From Natronosalvus vescus (GTDB taxonomy: Archaea; Halobacteriota; Halobacteria; Halobacteriales; Natrialbaceae), in assembly GCF_023973145.1 (NCBI RefSeq), contig NZ_CP099546.1, forward strand, positions 2,790,001 through 2,854,000: 64,000 nt of DNA. The letters are read 5' to 3'. Positions 18,469 to 27,220 of the stretch are shown here, piece by piece. The position numbers were made by a program, and so were the translations under genes. Each line of letters begins with the position of its first letter. Positions within the stretch are counted from its first letter, which is position 1. The notes beneath the pieces were generated by a model that saw nothing but the letters and a program-made list of their open reading frames with translations, was not told the origin of the DNA and did no database searches.

Positions 18469-18894
18469 GTGGTTTACATCACCCGTGGGCTGGTCGAGGT
18501 ATTGCTCGAACTCGCAGCCGACGCCGACCCAGGTCACGTGACGACTGGCCTCTCAGTGACACAGGCGTCGGCACTCGAGGGAGCTGCGGCCGATGCGCTC
18601 GACCCGGAGACACCGGTGTTCACGGACTTTTTTCTGCCCGACCCGGGTAATTCGGTCAACGCGGTGTTCGGCGTGACGCTCTCGACACCGGCGACGGAAA
18701 CCCAGGGGCGGTTCGTCTCCCACCCCGTAGAGGAACTCGCCGTCACCCGGAAGGACGACCTCGCCCAGGTGATCTTCGTGGCGGTGCCGCCGTGGGACAA
18801 GAGCGAGACGGCCTTCGGTGCGTTCGACCGCTCGGGGGATCGCCTCCCACTCGAGATCCTGGATGCCGAGCCGCCGGTGGATCACCTCGAGTAG
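18469..18894 (+). CDS. Conserved hypothetical protein
   Basis: 141 residues if read from the GTG at 18469 (VVYITRGLVEVLLELA). A TTG 27 bp upstream gives a less convincing N-terminus. It has no cysteines or transmembrane segments. Conserved-looking pieces are TDFFLPDPGNSVNAVFGV, GRFVSHP and VIFVAVPPWD. Proteins with this outline occur in haloarchaea, but I cannot name the family. It lies in line with the MBL-like gene and phoU, and the gap to phoU contains phoU's own TATA box. Confidence 0.65.
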   Translation: MVYITRGLVEVLLELAADADPGHVTTGLSVTQASALEGAAADALDPETPVFTDFFLPDPGNSVNAVFGVTLSTPATETQGRFVSHPVEELAVTRKDDLAQVIFVAVPPWDKSETAFGAFDRSGDRLPLEILDAEPPVDHLE

Positions 18895-18948
18895 CCGTCT
18901 GGGTGTGCATTCCGTTTCCTGAATCGATCGATGCTAACGTACGTAAGG

Positions 18949-18953
18949 TATAT
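18949..18953 (+). promoter_or_regulatory. TATA box of phoU
   Basis: A TATAT core 28 bp before the ATG at 18979 (context GGTATATCAC). It selects this ATG over the in-frame one at 18931. Confidence 0.6.
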
Positions 18954-18978
18954 CACTGCCGCCCGGAGTGGCTTGATT

Positions 18979-19650
18979 ATGGCCAGAACCTCCTATCAGG
19001 AACAGCTCCGGGAGCTTCGTTCGGAGATCTGTTACATGGGCGAGGTCGTGATGGAACGACTTCGGATGGGGCTCGACGCCCTCGAGCAAAAGGACGAAGC
19101 GCTCGCCAACGACGTGATCACTGGCGATAGCGAGGTCAACCGCATGTACCTCGACCTCGAGCAACAGTGTATCAACCTTCTTGCACTCCAGCAACCCGTC
19201 GCCAGCGACCTGCGATTTATCGCCTCCTCGTTCAAGATCATCACCGACCTCGAGCGCATCGGCGACCTCGCGGTCAATCTTGGGGAGTACACGATCGACG
19301 CCGAACGCGACCTGTTTCCGGACGTCGACGTACAGGCGATGGGAGAACTCACCCTCGAGATGGTTGACGATGCGATGCAGGCCTACGACGGGGAGGATAC
19401 CGACGCCTGTCACGAACTTGCCTCCCGGGACGACGACCTCGATCACTTTGCCGAACGAGCGAGCGAAATCGTCGTCAGGGATCTGATCGAGCGCGAACTC
19501 GACGCTCCAGACGAAGTCGAGTACCTCTTACAGGACGTCTCCCGGCTCTTGTTGACGATCCGTGACCTCGAGCGCGTCGGCGATCACGCCGTCAACATCG
19601 CCGCACGGACGCTGTACATGGTCGAAAACGACGACGAACTCATTTACTAA
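18979..19650 (+). CDS. phoU: PhoU-family phosphate signalling protein
   Basis: 223 residues, two PhoU three-helix bundles. The first holds MARTSYQEQLRELRSE, with QQPVASDLRFIAS and ITDLERIGDLAVNLGE. The second repeats the signature as TIRDLERVGDHAVNIAARTLY. The E(R)xGDxAVN repeats bind metal clusters in the family. PhoU links phosphate transport (Pst) to phosphate-dependent signalling. No pst genes are near, so this may be one of the several stand-alone PhoU paralogues of haloarchaea. Its stop overlaps the stop of the convergent DUF7344 gene by 4 bp. Confidence 0.92.
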   Translation: MARTSYQEQLRELRSEICYMGEVVMERLRMGLDALEQKDEALANDVITGDSEVNRMYLDLEQQCINLLALQQPVASDLRFIASSFKIITDLERIGDLAVNLGEYTIDAERDLFPDVDVQAMGELTLEMVDDAMQAYDGEDTDACHELASRDDDLDHFAERASEIVVRDLIERELDAPDEVEYLLQDVSRLLLTIRDLERVGDHAVNIAARTLYMVENDDELIY

Positions 19651-20288
19651 TCGTCCCCACGACGCCCTCGGCTGGGTACGAACGATTGCCACTCGGGCCA
19701 CGTGGGTCGACGCTCGCCATCGAGCACCGACTCGGCAAGCACGTGGAAACTCGTCACCAGCACCAGAAGGACGACGATCAGCCCGGAGAGGACGGTTGGA
19801 GTAATCCGAAGTAGGCCCACAGTCGACAGTGAAACCAGGATCGTACTGATGCCGGTCACCAGTACGTACAGTCGCCACCACTCTCGATCCGGCTCCTCGG
19901 ATAGCGGCTCGAGGTACTCGACGAACTCCTCGATCCGTTCGGTCGGTTCGACGGTTCCCCGGTCTTTGTCGTAGCGAACGATACGATACTCGTCAAGTTT
20001 CGGGAGGTGGGTCTGATACAGCGAGATGTACACCCGTTGGCGCTGAGACGAGTTGAGTTGTTCAGGCGTCGTCTCGTGCTCACGTGCGGCGACCCAGTCG
20101 GTGAGATCACGAATATCGACGGCGCCACCTGACTGGTGGAGATAGCGGAGTACGTCACGGCGGCGACTCGTCTGAAGGACGTGAAACCGGTCATCCGGTG
20201 TGAGTGCTGGCTGACTACTCGATTCGCCATCCGTGTGCACTGCCCCGGTACCCAACTGCCGTGAGGTTACACCCGAGTTGGGGCCCAT
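19647..20288 (-). CDS. DUF7344-type winged-helix membrane protein
   Basis: 213 residues. The N-terminal part (about residues 28-120) is a winged-helix domain: RFHVLQTSRRRDVLRYLHQSGG, DLTDWVAAREH, VYISLYQTHLPKLDEYRIVRYD, then TVEPTERI. This is the arrangement of the haloarchaeal DUF7344 regulators. Two closely spaced transmembrane helices follow (about residues 140-185), putting the DNA-binding-like domain at the membrane. The function is probably transcriptional control, but ligand and targets are unknown. A TTTATAT box lies about 30 bp before the ATG at 20288. The second 78-bp element lies 140-220 bp upstream in the same orientation as this gene. Confidence 0.8.
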   Translation of the reverse strand: MGPNSGVTSRQLGTGAVHTDGESSSQPALTPDDRFHVLQTSRRRDVLRYLHQSGGAVDIRDLTDWVAAREHETTPEQLNSSQRQRVYISLYQTHLPKLDEYRIVRYDKDRGTVEPTERIEEFVEYLEPLSEEPDREWWRLYVLVTGISTILVSLSTVGLLRITPTVLSGLIVVLLVLVTSFHVLAESVLDGERRPTWPEWQSFVPSRGRRGDD

Positions 20289-20431
20289 ATGTGTGTCGCT
20301 GACAAGTCACGTATTCCATATAAATCCATACTATCGCACAGCGAGGGTAATCTGCACGTGAATCGTCTCAAAAGTGAAATCATCGGTTCCACGCGCGTCA
20401 ACTCACAAGCCTACGACTGAAACCGTGAGGA

Positions 20432-20509
20432 GCTATAGTAGCCACTGCAAGTCAATGTCCACCTGATCGCCAGACGTATCGGCGATCAGTGTGTAATTCG
20501 TTGCAGTTG
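20432..20509 (-). repeat. 78-bp hairpin-bearing element, copy 2
   Basis: The minus-strand counterpart of 17536-17613 (61 of 78 identical, ungapped). Its stem is longer: 9 perfect base pairs, CTGATCGCC / GGCGATCAG (20463-20471 with 20481-20489), with a 9-base loop. The innermost pair is C-G where copy 1 has A-T, a compensatory change. The element lies between the divergent DUF7344 and MBL-fold genes. Confidence 0.75.
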
Positions 20510-20557
20510 TCACTATCACTCCAAATCCTTTTCATCGATCCGGGTTCATCCCTGAGT

Positions 20558-21292
20558 ATGCGCGTCACGTTTCTCGGTACCGGGAGTGCGATTCCGACCG
20601 GCGAGCGTTTTCAAACGGGGCTGGTCGTGCAAGAGTCGGGACGAACCCTCCTCGTCGATTGTGGCAGTGGCGTCATCCACCGACTCCAGCAATCCGGTAT
20701 CGGCTTTGAGGCGGTCTCGAGCGTCCTGTTGACCCACCATCACCTGGATCACGTCGCCGACTTGCTCCCGCTGATGAAAGCTCGGTGGCTCGCGGGCGAG
20801 GAACACCTCGAGATTGTCGGCCCGCAGGGAACGAAAGCACTCGTCGACGGCCACCTCTCGGTGCACGAGTACATGCAGGAGAAACTCGAGCTTCGAGTCC
20901 GCGAAGTCGTCCCCGGCTCGTTTTCGGTAGCTAACTTCGATGTCGATGCCTACGAGACCCGACACTCACTGCCGTGTCTCGCCTACCGATTTGGCGATTA
21001 CGTGACCTTTAGCGGGGACTCAGAGGCGTTCCCTGGTCTCGCGAACTTCGCCGACGGTTCGGGGATCTTGATCCACGACTGCTCGTTTCCAGATGATGTA
21101 GATGTCTCGAACCACCCGACGCCGAGCGAACTCGGACAGGCGCTCGCCGGCACCGATATCGGTCGGGTGTACCTGACACACCTGTATCCCCATACAGACG
21201 GGCGACACACCGAGATGCAGGATTCCATCGCCAACCACTACGACGGTGACGTCCGCTTTGCAGAGGATCTTCAGACGATCTCGATCGAGTAA
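20558..21292 (+). CDS. MBL-fold metallohydrolase (ribonuclease Z-like)
   Basis: 244 residues. The start MRVTFLGTGSAIPTGERFQTG and the metal motif THHHLDHVAD (HxHxDH) are typical of the RNase Z/ElaC-like branch. Later ligands appear in SGDSEAF (Asp) and VYLTHLYPH (His). It should bind two zinc ions and hydrolyse a phosphodiester or another ester. The ATG at 20558 begins the conserved strand. The upstream in-frame codons are not protein-like. It may not be the housekeeping tRNase Z, since it lacks an obvious exosite arm. Confidence 0.88.
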   Translation: MRVTFLGTGSAIPTGERFQTGLVVQESGRTLLVDCGSGVIHRLQQSGIGFEAVSSVLLTHHHLDHVADLLPLMKARWLAGEEHLEIVGPQGTKALVDGHLSVHEYMQEKLELRVREVVPGSFSVANFDVDAYETRHSLPCLAYRFGDYVTFSGDSEAFPGLANFADGSGILIHDCSFPDDVDVSNHPTPSELGQALAGTDIGRVYLTHLYPHTDGRHTEMQDSIANHYDGDVRFAEDLQTISIE

Positions 21293-22688
21293 AGGCCGTT
21301 TTACCGCCCATCCCTCATAATCCCGTAGAAAATCCGCAAATAGCTCTGTGACGTTGTGTTTCGTTAGAACTAGGTGGTTTATTTGGTGCGAAAAAACGAG
21401 CTCGAGAGATGTGTTCGAGCGGTTTCACTCGTAGTGTAGTGCGGGTATTCGGATTCTGGGTGACTCGAGTTCGTCTCAGTGGACGTGGAAAATCACCTAT
21501 TCGAGCGATTCATAATCGGTTTCGGTCAGGCGTTTTTAGGTAGTTGTCGATGGCGTTGTTGAGCGAACGTGAAATCGGGTTTCAGGTGGGTGGCTGAAGT
21601 TGAAAATGGCCGGTATGAGGCTTCTAAGTGGTGTATAGAATTATTGGTTCTGTAACACGAACGAATAGTCAATCGAATAGAGTGAATTTCATAATCGGTT
21701 GTAGTCTATCGGTTTTAGACTTTGAAATGGGTCTTATTTCTCAAGGAACGGCTTGATATTTTCTTTCGAACGTATTTCGGTGGAGATGATTTACAAACTC
21801 GAGCGTATTTTGATGGGGTTCGGGATGTCGAAATTCGAGGGTCATTGCTCGACTCGAGTGAACCCAGTGGAAATTGCTGAGTGAAGGAGTTCATACAGAG
21901 TGGGACAGATGCGCAACCAGAGACCGTTATTTCCTCTTTCACTTCTCATATGACTCGAGGCAGGTTGTTGTGACGGCTTTCAACTATGTGAGTAGAGATA
22001 TGCAATCGTGACCCGAATATGGCTGATAGCAAGTGCACTGTGAGATAATTGGAGACTGGTAGAGATGGATCTTGAGTGTCACAGTAAATCACATCGGAAT
22101 GTCGAACCAATCTTTTCGACTGTCTCCTCTCGTTTCATCTCACCCATATGTTCGTTCCCAGCGCTGGAGTTCGAACGTCGTGAGCCGACAGACATCTGAA
22201 TTCACTCGTGCGTCCTCCAAACTGCAAATCACTCGAGGTTGTGAATCCTACTCGTCTGTACCTCCACTCGAGTTGTACTACACCACATGTGCCTTCCTAG
22301 TTCGTCTATCTGTTATCCACGAGACCATTATTGCGGCCTCTGTAGCCAATTATGAGGAATTGGAACCTCATTACCTTCCGTTGACACCGCTCTCGAGCGA
22401 CCATATGGGGTAATCGCAGCTATGGTGAGTACGATCGCTTTTGACACTCTCCCGCACTGAAGTACGAGTTTTTCTCTTTGACTTCCTGTAAGAGTTCACA
22501 GCTGGACATCGACCCAGTAGGTGAACGGGTCAACTTATTAATGGTTGGGAGCCGGTGATTGAATGGATATTACTCTCCGTTGATAGGACTCGATAGGGAT
22601 TCTCGAAATATTCACATATACAACGAGGCTTCGAACGCTACCACACCCCGCCTATTATGCAGAATGAAAGCGTGAAAACGACTATAAT
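21293..22688. other. Long gene-poor, AT-richer stretch
   Basis: About 1.4 kb without a convincing gene. Open frames here are short and lack motifs, and base composition is lower in GC than the left flank. A 13-bp word (TTCATAATCGGTT) occurs at 21509-21521 and again at 21688-21700. It reads like decayed sequence or a breakpoint between core genome and the low-GC phosphatase gene. I found no transposase motif. Confidence 0.5.
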
Positions 22689-24245
22689 ATGTGGCAGCCT
22701 GTTACAGCAGCTCTACTCCCTTTTCATATCGATAAATTAAACATGGTTATATCCAATTCACCGATAATATTGTTCATTCTCTCAATAGTTGTAGTCACTA
22801 TAATTACATCGTCAATTATTGCAGTTTTTGCGTTCCTGAAATACGAGAGAGAAAGTGACTCCACAAACGATAGCCCACAAAAAAGACGAAGATTTATTTT
22901 GCGCTACACTGGGATTGCTGCCTTCTCCGGAATTGTCGGGGCTATTGGTGGCGGGTTATCAACACTTAAAATCCTTGAAAAGGATTTTGTTAGCTACGTT
23001 ATTAATTTGAGCATATCGGAGAGATATAAAGGGCGTCCACCACGACCAGAAGGGTTAGTAGGTATATTTCTGACATGGCAACACAATCCTACAACAACTA
23101 TGACAATAGATTGGCATACAGTTCGCGGTCGACCCTCTATCTCTCTACTTCGATATCGACGTGAGGATAATGGTAGTTGGCAAGAGATTGGTGCAGATTC
23201 ACGCCCATTTCCCTCCACTACTGACCGAAGTTCGATTGACCCACGAACTATCCATAGGGCTGAATTAACGGGTTTAGAACCTGGGACGGTATACCAATTT
23301 CAGGTTTCGGGTTATAATCGTGAATACAAATTCCGCACGATGCCTGCGGAAATATCATCGGAAAAACCGCTCAGATTCGCGACCGGTGGTGATACAATGA
23401 CAGACTGGGTTGCTTTAAAGCGAGTTAATGAAGTGGCAATGAAACACAATTTAGATTTTATTCATTGGGGAGGTGACCTGGCTTACGCAGATGCCGACCC
23501 GAATCAGGTCACTGACTGGTTTGATTGGTTTTCAGTCAATAAGGACACACTAGTGACTGACGAAGGAAGAGTAATTCCAATACTTGTAGCTATTGGTGAT
23601 CACGAACTAATCGGAGAGCTAGAAACTCACGACCATGTTGATTACGAGCAAACTGATGAGTATCGAAAATTCATGGCTCCATTCTTCTATGAACTGTTCG
23701 CCTTTCCCGGTCAGCCAGGATACAATTCACTTGACTTTGGCAACTATCTCAGTTTCATCATCCTCGATTCTAATTGTTCAAACCCTGTCAAAGGCCAGCA
23801 GACTATGTGGCTGGAGGAACAACTCGCAAATATGACTGAGCGATCTTACGTCTTTACCTCATATCATAGTGCCGCTTTTCCTTCACATAAGGACTGGAAC
23901 AAGGAAGAAAAAGTAAAGATTCGCGACCATTGGGTTCCGTTGTTTGAGGAATACGATATTACTTTTGCTCTCGAACACGGTGATCATACATACAAGCGGT
24001 CGAAACCCATACGAGAACTGGAAGTCTCCGAAGATGGAATTCAATATCTCGGTGACGGAGCTTGGGGTGTTGTTCCTCGTGGTGGGAATAATAAAAATGA
24101 ATGGTATATTGATCAGTTCGAAAGCGATAGACACGTTATTATTGTTGAGCTTGACGGGTCGATGGTGGATGTTAAAGTGATAAACGAAGACGAGAATATC
24201 ATAGATCAATTTGCTGTTGAAGGTAGAGGTAGCTCTACCAATTAG
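22689..24245 (+). CDS. Membrane-anchored purple-acid-phosphatase-like metallophosphoesterase
   Basis: 518 residues. A first transmembrane helix (about 24-50) is followed by a basic segment KRRRF and a second hydrophobic stretch (about 75-97). A fibronectin-like N-terminal domain follows (TWQHNPTTTMTIDW, LTGLEPGTVYQFQVSG). The catalytic domain has FATGGDTM, GGDLAYADAD, IGDHEL and SYHSAAF. The last motif, usually GHxHxYxR, reads EHGDHTYKR. It would hydrolyse phosphate esters outside the cell. Base composition is clearly lower in GC than the flanking genes, and it lies between two gene-poor stretches, so recent acquisition is likely. A second in-frame ATG at 22743 is a possible start and keeps the first helix. 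Confidence 0.82.
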   Translation: MWQPVTAALLPFHIDKLNMVISNSPIILFILSIVVVTIITSSIIAVFAFLKYERESDSTNDSPQKRRRFILRYTGIAAFSGIVGAIGGGLSTLKILEKDFVSYVINLSISERYKGRPPRPEGLVGIFLTWQHNPTTTMTIDWHTVRGRPSISLLRYRREDNGSWQEIGADSRPFPSTTDRSSIDPRTIHRAELTGLEPGTVYQFQVSGYNREYKFRTMPAEISSEKPLRFATGGDTMTDWVALKRVNEVAMKHNLDFIHWGGDLAYADADPNQVTDWFDWFSVNKDTLVTDEGRVIPILVAIGDHELIGELETHDHVDYEQTDEYRKFMAPFFYELFAFPGQPGYNSLDFGNYLSFIILDSNCSNPVKGQQTMWLEEQLANMTERSYVFTSYHSAAFPSHKDWNKEEKVKIRDHWVPLFEEYDITFALEHGDHTYKRSKPIRELEVSEDGIQYLGDGAWGVVPRGGNNKNEWYIDQFESDRHVIIVELDGSMVDVKVINEDENIIDQFAVEGRGSSTN

Positions 24246-24709
24246 TCTAATTTAGCTCTATTAAACATTAGCACTCACTAAAATATGATTCAATTTTCTA
24301 TTGGAATAAAAATCACTACAGGTGTGCAGACCCAGAACCGACGACGTTCATGACACACTATACGCGGTGTGGTTGGTGCCCAACCAGAAGAAAATACGGA
24401 CACGTCCGAGGAGTAATAGGCACTGCTTCCCAGTGCAATTATGAAAGGATGTCTTTTCATTCAGTGGATTATAACATTTAAAATATCCAAATTTATATAG
24501 ATTATCTTGCAGTGACTGGACTTTGAAGCATTAGACTAGCTAAAACTCTTGGCGGGTCAGATGGCGATTAGGTGACTAAAACCAACATTTCCGCTCTGGG
24601 AGACTCGAGCAAATACTCAAATGCTTACGAAGAATTACTAATCGAACGAATAACTGAAAAGCACAGAACCAATGTCGGGTATACTATTTCCCTCATGAAA
24701 CACGTATAT
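24246..24709. other. Intergenic stretch after the phosphatase gene
   Basis: 464 bp, AT-rich. It contains the hairpin cluster listed separately. Near its right end a frame from a GTG at 24572 reads into the 3' end of the convergent dehydrogenase gene. Its first 50 codons look protein-like (YSNAYEELLIERITEKH), but the tail is just the complement of that gene. It may be the 5' remnant of a truncated gene. Confidence 0.4.
24370..24436. other. Cluster of three consecutive hairpins in intergenic DNA
   Basis: Within 67 bp there are three inverted repeats. TGGTTGG / CCAACCA (24370-24386) has a 3-base loop. CGGA / TCCG (24397-24408) has a 4-base loop. GCACTG / CAGTGC (24420-24436) has a 5-base loop. 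The surroundings are AT-rich. It could be a structured RNA, the end of a mobile element, or a bidirectional terminator region. The plus strand has no T-run straight after the stems. Confidence 0.45.
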
Positions 24710-25924
24710 TCAATCAGGAATGACTCGAACGAGCGGGCCATTGTCATCGTCGACCAACACGTACAGATATCCAGTATCGGGAGCGACGGCGACGTCACGA
24801 ATTCGCCATCCCTCTCCTCCGAGGAGTGAACCAACTTCGTCGACATCGGTTCCGTCGACCGTGAACCGCCCGAGGTACTGACCCGCCAGGTTCCCAACGA
24901 ACAGGTCGCCGCCCCACTCGGGGAACGCCTCACCGTCGTAAAACGTCATCCCGGCCGGCGGGAACCCACCGGAGGTACACTCCCAGTAGTAGACGGGGTC
25001 AATAACGTCGTCGCGTTCGTGTGGATCCTCTCCAACTGGCTCGTCGGTGCCATACTCACAGCCGGTGTGAGCGATCGGCCAGCCAAAGTTGCCCCCTTCC
25101 TCGAGCACGTTCAGTTCGTCGCCGTCTTCTTCACCGTGTTCACTCTGCCAGATTTCGTCCGTCTCGGGGTGGACGGTCATCCCCTGGACGTTTCGATGGC
25201 CGTATGTGAAGATGGCGTCTGTAAATTCATCGTCGTCTACGAACGGGTTGTCGTCGGGAATCGAGCCGTCCGGTTCCAAGCGGAGCGTCGCGCCCAGTTC
25301 GTTCGTCGTATCCTGCGAGACGTGCTCCGGGCCGAAGTCCTTTGACTGGCGGTCGCCCGTCGTCACGTAGATCATCTCGTCTGGCCCGAAGACGACCCGC
25401 GAACCGAAGTGACCGGTGCTGTCGACGAACGGTTCTGCGACGTGGATTTCCTCGAAAGACTCGAGTGACAGCGTGTCGGCGTCGGGATCGAATTGCCCGC
25501 GACCAACTGCAGTGGCTGACTCGCCCTCGTCGTTGGCGACCGAGTATGTCAGGTACATCCAGGACTCCTCTGGATACTCGGGATGGAGAGTTACGTCGAG
25601 GAGGCCACCCTGCCCCGAGGCGTACACGTCGGGTATTCCCTCGATTTGCTCAGTCGAGCCACCCTCCCGGTCAGCGAGCAGGAGTTCCCCGCCACGAATC
25701 GTGATGAGGGCGTACTCCGTATCGGGAACGAACTCGAGGCCCCAGGGATGGCTGAGGTCGTCGACGACTGTTTCCACCTCATAGTCCCCTGTATCGGGCG
25801 GCCTCCGGTCTAACAGCCGGGACAGGTCGCTGAGGCAACCGGCGAGGGAAAGGAAACCGATCGATGTGCCGGTCGCAAGGACGGTACGTCGCCGAACCGG
25901 GTGAGGCGGGATTGAGGAGGGCAT
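24710..25924 (-). CDS. Tat-exported PQQ-dependent sugar dehydrogenase-like lipoprotein
   Basis: 404 residues. RRRTVLATG (residues 11-19) and LAGC with Cys30 mark a Tat lipoprotein. The mature part is a soluble glucose/sorbosone dehydrogenase-like six-bladed propeller: LSHPWGLEFVPD, GGLLDVTLHPEYPE, YVTTGDRQ, YGHRNVQGMTVHPETDEIWQSEHGEEDGDELN and YYWECTSGGFPPAGMTFY, in that order. The family oxidises aldoses with PQQ bound near the conserved His and Arg residues. Whether this organism has PQQ is not shown by the window. GC-rich and core-like, unlike the phosphatase gene next to it. Confidence 0.9.
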   Translation of the reverse strand: MPSSIPPHPVRRRTVLATGTSIGFLSLAGCLSDLSRLLDRRPPDTGDYEVETVVDDLSHPWGLEFVPDTEYALITIRGGELLLADREGGSTEQIEGIPDVYASGQGGLLDVTLHPEYPEESWMYLTYSVANDEGESATAVGRGQFDPDADTLSLESFEEIHVAEPFVDSTGHFGSRVVFGPDEMIYVTTGDRQSKDFGPEHVSQDTTNELGATLRLEPDGSIPDDNPFVDDDEFTDAIFTYGHRNVQGMTVHPETDEIWQSEHGEEDGDELNVLEEGGNFGWPIAHTGCEYGTDEPVGEDPHERDDVIDPVYYWECTSGGFPPAGMTFYDGEAFPEWGGDLFVGNLAGQYLGRFTVDGTDVDEVGSLLGGEGWRIRDVAVAPDTGYLYVLVDDDNGPLVRVIPD

Positions 25925-26007
25925 GTGGAAAACACTGGGTAGTGTATGTTCTCAACGATAGGGGCAATGATGCTTTGGGGGAAATAGTCAATTATTCCCG
26001 GCTACTT

Positions 26008-26952
26008 CTAATTTAAGTTGGGTGTCAACTCCTCTTCCTCGAGGAGTTCACGTGTTGCGACTCGGATAGCCTCATCACTTTCGTACTTAGGGATCCAGTC
26101 GAGCATCGAGAGTTTCTCAATCGATAATTGCATCTTCGGTACATCACCTTTCCAGCCTCGGTCGCCACCACGATACTCGTATGTTGGATCTACGTCCATC
26201 TCCTCGGTGACAATCTCTGCAATCCTGCGCACCGAAGTCGTCGTCCGAGTACCGATATTAAACGAGTTCAGGGGCCCTGTAACACTGTCGACGACCGTCA
26301 GTAGCGCGTCGATGCAATCAGTTACGTGGAGATAAGATTTCTCTTGGCGACCGTTTCCAAGTATTTCAAGTCGGTCGGGATTCTGGCTGAGCTTCCCGAT
26401 AAAATCTGGGACGACGGCCCCTCGAAGGCGTGATCCGACCACATTTGCGAACCGAAAATTCCATATTTGGAAATCATGCGAATAGCCGTAGGTAGAAAGA
26501 AGTCCTTCATCGGCGAGTTTGCTTGCCCCATAGACGCTGATTGGCTCGAGCGGGCCAAAGTCCTCAGGAGTCGGACGGGGGGCTTCACCGTAAACCGTCG
26601 ACGATGACGTATATGCCAGGTTTCCGACGCCTACTGATTCCATTGCCTGGAGTACGTTCGACGTCATTGTAGTGTTGGCCCGGAATTGATCGTGAGGCTG
26701 TTCGGTGTTGACCGTTTTCAAGGCTGCGAGGTGATAGACGATATCGGTATCTGGGGTCAATACACCCTCGAGAGCATCCGAGTTTGTAAGATCTCGTTGA
26801 AATAACGTTGCCTCATCAGTTACCCACTCCTCACGGCTGTTCGATAAGTCGTCGACGACTACGACATCGTCTCCTTGAGCTATCAACCGCTCCACGAGGT
26901 GAGAACCGACGAACCCCGCACCACCGGTCACGAGTACCCGTTCGCTCGACAT
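26008..26952 (-). CDS. NAD-dependent sugar-nucleotide epimerase/dehydratase
   Basis: 314 residues of the extended short-chain dehydrogenase family. TGGAGFVGSHLVERL (about residues 9-23) is the NAD site, YTSSSTVYGEAPRP holds the catalytic Ser, and VYGASK supplies the Tyr-x-x-x-Lys pair. A GTRTTTSVRRIAEIV segment follows, typical of GalE/WbpP-like enzymes. It probably converts one UDP-sugar to another, such as C4 epimerisation of UDP-Glc/GlcNAc, and fits the glycan genes to its right. Substrate choice cannot be fixed by sequence reading. Single gene, moderate GC. Confidence 0.88.
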   Translation of the reverse strand: MSSERVLVTGGAGFVGSHLVERLIAQGDDVVVVDDLSNSREEWVTDEATLFQRDLTNSDALEGVLTPDTDIVYHLAALKTVNTEQPHDQFRANTTMTSNVLQAMESVGVGNLAYTSSSTVYGEAPRPTPEDFGPLEPISVYGASKLADEGLLSTYGYSHDFQIWNFRFANVVGSRLRGAVVPDFIGKLSQNPDRLEILGNGRQEKSYLHVTDCIDALLTVVDSVTGPLNSFNIGTRTTTSVRRIAEIVTEEMDVDPTYEYRGGDRGWKGDVPKMQLSIEKLSMLDWIPKYESDEAIRVATRELLEEEELTPNLN

Positions 26953-27220
26953 AGGGGTTGTACCAGAAACCGACTCATAGAGGTGTGTTGGGGATTTATC
27001 TGAACGTCTGGATTTTTATAATTGGCTCTATTGAAAGGCGCTCATGAGAAATTCGACGCAGCGTTACACGATCACAGCCGACAATCGCTGGGGTTGACAC
27101 ACGCCCCGATTAGAACGCAATGGAACTGGTTTCTGACTAATAGTCGAATTCTATCTATCACCGAGCTATTTGGTAGGTGAGCCTTCTGTTTACTACCAGT
27201 TTTATATTATGATGCTTTCC

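Noticed and set aside
22072-22413. 113-codon frame in the gene-poor stretch
   Set aside because: Ser/Pro-rich sequence without domain pattern; not halophile-like.
24500-24530. CTTGCAGTGACTGG as a third copy of the 78-bp element
   Set aside because: Matches only about ten bases; the hairpin and the CTACTATAGC end are absent.
27020-27130. TCTATTGAAAGG-type sequence resembling an IS end
   Set aside because: Only a dozen bases resemble known ends, and no matching second end or transposase is present.
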